Source of the DNA: Rhodobacterales bacterium 56_14_T64
GTDB lineage: Bacteria; Pseudomonadota; Alphaproteobacteria; Rhodobacterales; Rhodobacteraceae
Length of the DNA stretch: 52,300 nucleotides
Assembly: GCA_002162795.1 (NCBI GenBank)
Contig: MAAY01000015.1
Span: forward strand, 1-52,300
Reading direction: 5' to 3'
Shown: piece after piece, positions 50,181-52,300 of the stretch
Layout: every line of letters starts with the position of its first letter
Numbering within the stretch: position 1 is the stretch's first letter
Notes under the pieces: generated by a model
What the model saw: only the letters and a program-made list of their open reading frames with translations
Told to the model about the DNA's origin: nothing
The model's database searches: none
Translations under genes and position numbers: made by a program

Positions 50181-51263
50181 ATGCTCTATTGGCTAACCGA
50201 GCTATCGGACGGCGGCGATTTCTTTAACCTGTTCCGCTACATCACCTTCCGCGCAGGCGGCGCGTTTCTGACGGCGTTGATCTTTGGTTTTGTCTTTGGC
50301 AAGCCGCTGATTAACGTGCTGCGCAAAAAACAGGGCAAGGGCCAGCCGATCCGTGATGATGGCCCCGAGGGTCATTTTGTCAAAGCTGGCACCCCGACCA
50401 TGGGCGGTCTGCTGATTGTTGGCGCTTTGCTGTTTTCCACACTGGTCTGGGCGCGTTTGGATAACCCCTTCGTCTGGCTCGTTCTTTTTGTCACCGTCTC
50501 CTTTGCCCTGATCGGGTTTGCAGATGACTATGCCAAGGTCTCCAAGCAAGACACTGCGGGTGTGTCGGGCAAAGTACGGCTGGCGCTCGGGGTCATGATC
50601 GCAGTGATCGCCGCCTTTTGGGCCTCGGCCTATCACCCTGAATCACTTCAAAACCAATTGGCGCTGCCAGTGTTCAAGGACACGCTGATCAACCTGGGCT
50701 ATTTCTACGTGCCGTTTTCGATTTGCGTCGTGGTGGGCACCGCCAATGCGGTGAACCTGACTGACGGGCTGGACGGGTTGGCCATTATGCCGGTGATGAT
50801 CGCGGCCACCACGCTGGGCATCATCTCTTATGCGGTGGGCCGGGTCGATTTCACCGAATACCTAGACGTCCACTATGTGCCCGGCACCGGCGAGATCCTG
50901 ATCTTTACCATGGCGCTGTTCGGCGGAGGTCTCGGCTTCCTGTGGTACAACGCCCCGCCCGCTGCCGTGTTCATGGGCGACACCGGATCGCTGGCCTTGG
51001 GCGGCGCATTGGGTGCCATCGCGCTGGTCATCAAACACGAACTGGTGTTGGCAATCGTCGGAGGCTTGTTCGTGGTCGAGGCCCTCTCGGTGATCATTCA
51101 GGTGCTCTACTACAAACGCACCGGCAAGCGAGTGTTCCTGATGGCGCCGATCCACCACCACTACGAGAAAAAGGGCTGGGCCGAGCCCACCATCGTGATC
51201 CGCTTCTGGATCATCTCGCTGATCCTGGCGATGATTGGTCTGGCGACGCTGAAGGTGCGGTAA
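50181..51263 (+). CDS. mraY: Phospho-N-acetylmuramoyl-pentapeptide transferase MraY
   Basis: Transfers phospho-MurNAc-pentapeptide to undecaprenyl phosphate to form lipid I at the inner membrane. The 360 residues have about ten membrane segments. Conserved parts: GTPTMGGLLI near 71, FALIGFADDYAKVSKQ near 110 (catalytic DD), GTANAVNLTDGLDGLA near 190, GFLWYNAPPAAVFMGDTGSLALGG near 253, and MAPIHHHYEKKGWAE near 320. Last recognised gene of the dcw cluster in this window. Confidence 0.96.
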   Translation: MLYWLTELSDGGDFFNLFRYITFRAGGAFLTALIFGFVFGKPLINVLRKKQGKGQPIRDDGPEGHFVKAGTPTMGGLLIVGALLFSTLVWARLDNPFVWLVLFVTVSFALIGFADDYAKVSKQDTAGVSGKVRLALGVMIAVIAAFWASAYHPESLQNQLALPVFKDTLINLGYFYVPFSICVVVGTANAVNLTDGLDGLAIMPVMIAATTLGIISYAVGRVDFTEYLDVHYVPGTGEILIFTMALFGGGLGFLWYNAPPAAVFMGDTGSLALGGALGAIALVIKHELVLAIVGGLFVVEALSVIIQVLYYKRTGKRVFLMAPIHHHYEKKGWAEPTIVIRFWIISLILAMIGLATLKVR

Positions 51264-51310
51264 GACTGTACTGGTTCGCCTTGGCGCGACTTTTCCTATT
51301 TAGACCTTCT

Positions 51311-51391
51311 GCCCGGCCGATAGGCCGGGCATCGCCCGAACCGCCCCCACGGGGCGGGTGATTTGCCCACCCCTCGGTCCGAGCGCTGCCC
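51311..51391. repeat. Composite palindromic repeat, copy C
   Basis: Hairpin GCCCGGCC-GATA-GGCCGGGC at 51311-51330, then CGCCCGAACCG against CGGTCCGAGCG with inner CCGCCCC-CAC-GGGGCGG. Same architecture as copies at 27017 and 29948. It sits 48 bases after mraY. Confidence 0.6.
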
Positions 51392-51465
51392 TAAGTGGCA
51401 CCCCAAACTTTTCAACTTTCCCGCGACCTGTTAGGGTGGGTCGCAATTGAGTTGGAGGCATAATA

Positions 51466-52233
51466 TTGAAGTCAAATCTCTCAAAATCATTGAATGAAAT
51501 TGTTTCTGTGGAATCTTGGTATGCAAAGTTCACCGAGGAAAACCGTGAAAGTGAGTTCTTCATGCACGTCCGGTTTCAGGAGGCGGTTTTTGGTGGTGAC
51601 CCTGAACACACTGTGCGCTTCCGTTTGCGGCTGCGAAAAGCGGATGTCATCGTCTTCGCTGAAGAACCGTTAAAGGTCCCTAAATCCGGTGTCAGACGCG
51701 ACCGCCTGAACATCGAAGCGACCTATGAACAAGAGAGGACAGAAGAAACGAACGCTGGTATTTCCGGCGAGGGGTCAGTTGAGGTTTCTCAGGCAGGTTT
51801 GAAGGGTAAAGCCAAGGTCGCCGTAAATGCGGATAAAACAGTAAAAGACAAATCCACTTCCACCAGAAGAATCAGAACAAGTGGAACGTTGGTCGAGCAC
51901 TCAATCGATACCGATGGCAACAACCGCTGGTCTTTTTCCCCTGCGGATGGAGAGCACCTGCTAGGGCAGGTATTTGAACAAACAGCCCCGTTGATGAAGG
52001 TTCATCACCAAGAGCAGGTAGGTAAGATCTCACCTATTGTTAAGGTTCAGGTCAAATGCCGCCGGGAGGATATTGATGTGCTGGACTTGGAACCAAAGAA
52101 CTTACCGAAGGGCATGTTTGAGCGTGGGATTGGGCCAGAAGCCAAGCTGCGTTTGGCGGAGGAAATTATCAAAGACACCTTGGCGACAGAGGGGCTCGGT
52201 AATCCCCCCATTTTTAATGGGATGGGGTCGTAG
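51466..52233 (+). CDS. Unknown protein in the dcw cluster
   Basis: A 255-residue soluble protein I do not recognise. TTG start at 51466 with a strong GGAGG 8 bases upstream. The N-terminal third looks beta-rich (FFMHVRFQEAVFGG, TVRFRLRLRKADVIVF); the middle is a charged, low-complexity Thr/Ser/Lys stretch (residues about 90-130, AGLKGKAKVAVNADKTVKDK) and the rest is mixed. Base composition is visibly more AT-rich than its neighbours, and an IS481-like transposase follows, so it is probably acquired. No membrane segment or signal peptide. Confidence 0.75.
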   Translation: MKSNLSKSLNEIVSVESWYAKFTEENRESEFFMHVRFQEAVFGGDPEHTVRFRLRLRKADVIVFAEEPLKVPKSGVRRDRLNIEATYEQERTEETNAGISGEGSVEVSQAGLKGKAKVAVNADKTVKDKSTSTRRIRTSGTLVEHSIDTDGNNRWSFSPADGEHLLGQVFEQTAPLMKVHHQEQVGKISPIVKVQVKCRREDIDVLDLEPKNLPKGMFERGIGPEAKLRLAEEIIKDTLATEGLGNPPIFNGMGS

Positions 52234-52236
52234 AAT

Positions 52237-52300
52237 TCACGCGGCCATATTCAGTTTCATGGCGGGTGTGATGCCGCCGATGCCCATATTCGGGCGGTCA
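52237..52300 (-). mobile_element. IS481-family transposase, C-terminal end (runs off the window)
   Basis: On the reverse strand the last 20 codons read DRPNMGIGGITPAMKLNM then AA and TGA. HRPNMGIGG.TP is the typical C terminus of IS481-family transposases in Rhodobacteraceae. It converges on the unknown gene, stops 3 bases apart. The rest of the element is outside the window. Confidence 0.8.

Overview
The window looks like chromosome of a marine Rhodobacteraceae (Roseobacter-group) alphaproteobacterium. The evidence is the gene content and order (histidine genes spread as hisB-hisH-hisA-hisF-hisE among unrelated genes, a DUF1127 gene followed by hairpins with CCTCCTCCC loops, a long leader upstream of mraZ, pyruvate carboxylase, DctPQM TRAP transporter), protein styles typical of that group, and moderate-to-high GC. 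This is inferred from reading alone; no database was searched.

Positions 1-13982 hold a catabolic module. An integrase-like N-terminus runs off the left edge. Then, on the minus strand, come eight tightly packed or overlapping genes for CoA-dependent beta-oxidation: fused enoyl-CoA hydratase/3-hydroxyacyl-CoA dehydrogenase, thiolase, two unlike acyl-CoA dehydrogenases, a PaaI-type thioesterase, an enoyl-CoA hydratase, a nitronate-monooxygenase-like flavoprotein and an acyl-CoA ligase. An IclR-type regulator and a DctPQM TRAP transporter follow. Two nearly identical 19-bp palindromes lie in front of the beta-oxidation operon and in front of dctP, so uptake and degradation of one organic acid are probably co-regulated. 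The content resembles the pimelate/dicarboxylate (pim) operon type.

Positions 13983-15885 are a gene graveyard: an IS3-family element broken by stops, frameshifts, deletions and five copies of a short palindromic unit, flanked by a fragment of a DUF3732-type protein. It ends at tRNA-Tyr.

Positions 15886-28459 are ordinary housekeeping: rlmB, a YHS protein, a CoA-binding protein, the histidine genes mixed with small membrane, redox and regulatory genes, and a class III aminotransferase. A TetR gene and a DUF2306 membrane protein are divergent over a pair of 15-bp operator-like sites.

Positions 28576-31250 carry three near-identical tRNA-Gly(GCC) genes. Between the second and third sits a two-gene restriction-modification unit (NaeI-like endonuclease plus C5-cytosine methyltransferase).

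Positions 31405-42835 hold a YHYH protein, pyruvate carboxylase, an FMN-dependent 2-hydroxyacid dehydrogenase, a ribbon-helix-helix protein, a DJ-1/PfpI protein, a UvrD-type helicase, the DUF1127/CcsR-like small-RNA locus and an Mrp-type ATPase.

Positions 42900-51263 are the start of the division/cell-wall (dcw) cluster: two arrays of 10-bp-spaced GGG boxes that look like MraZ sites, a promoter, a long leader ending in a strong terminator (UpsM-like), then mraZ-rsmH-ftsL-ftsI-murE-murF-mraY. Where murD would be expected, there is instead a palindromic repeat, an unknown AT-richer gene and the end of an IS481-like transposase at the window edge.
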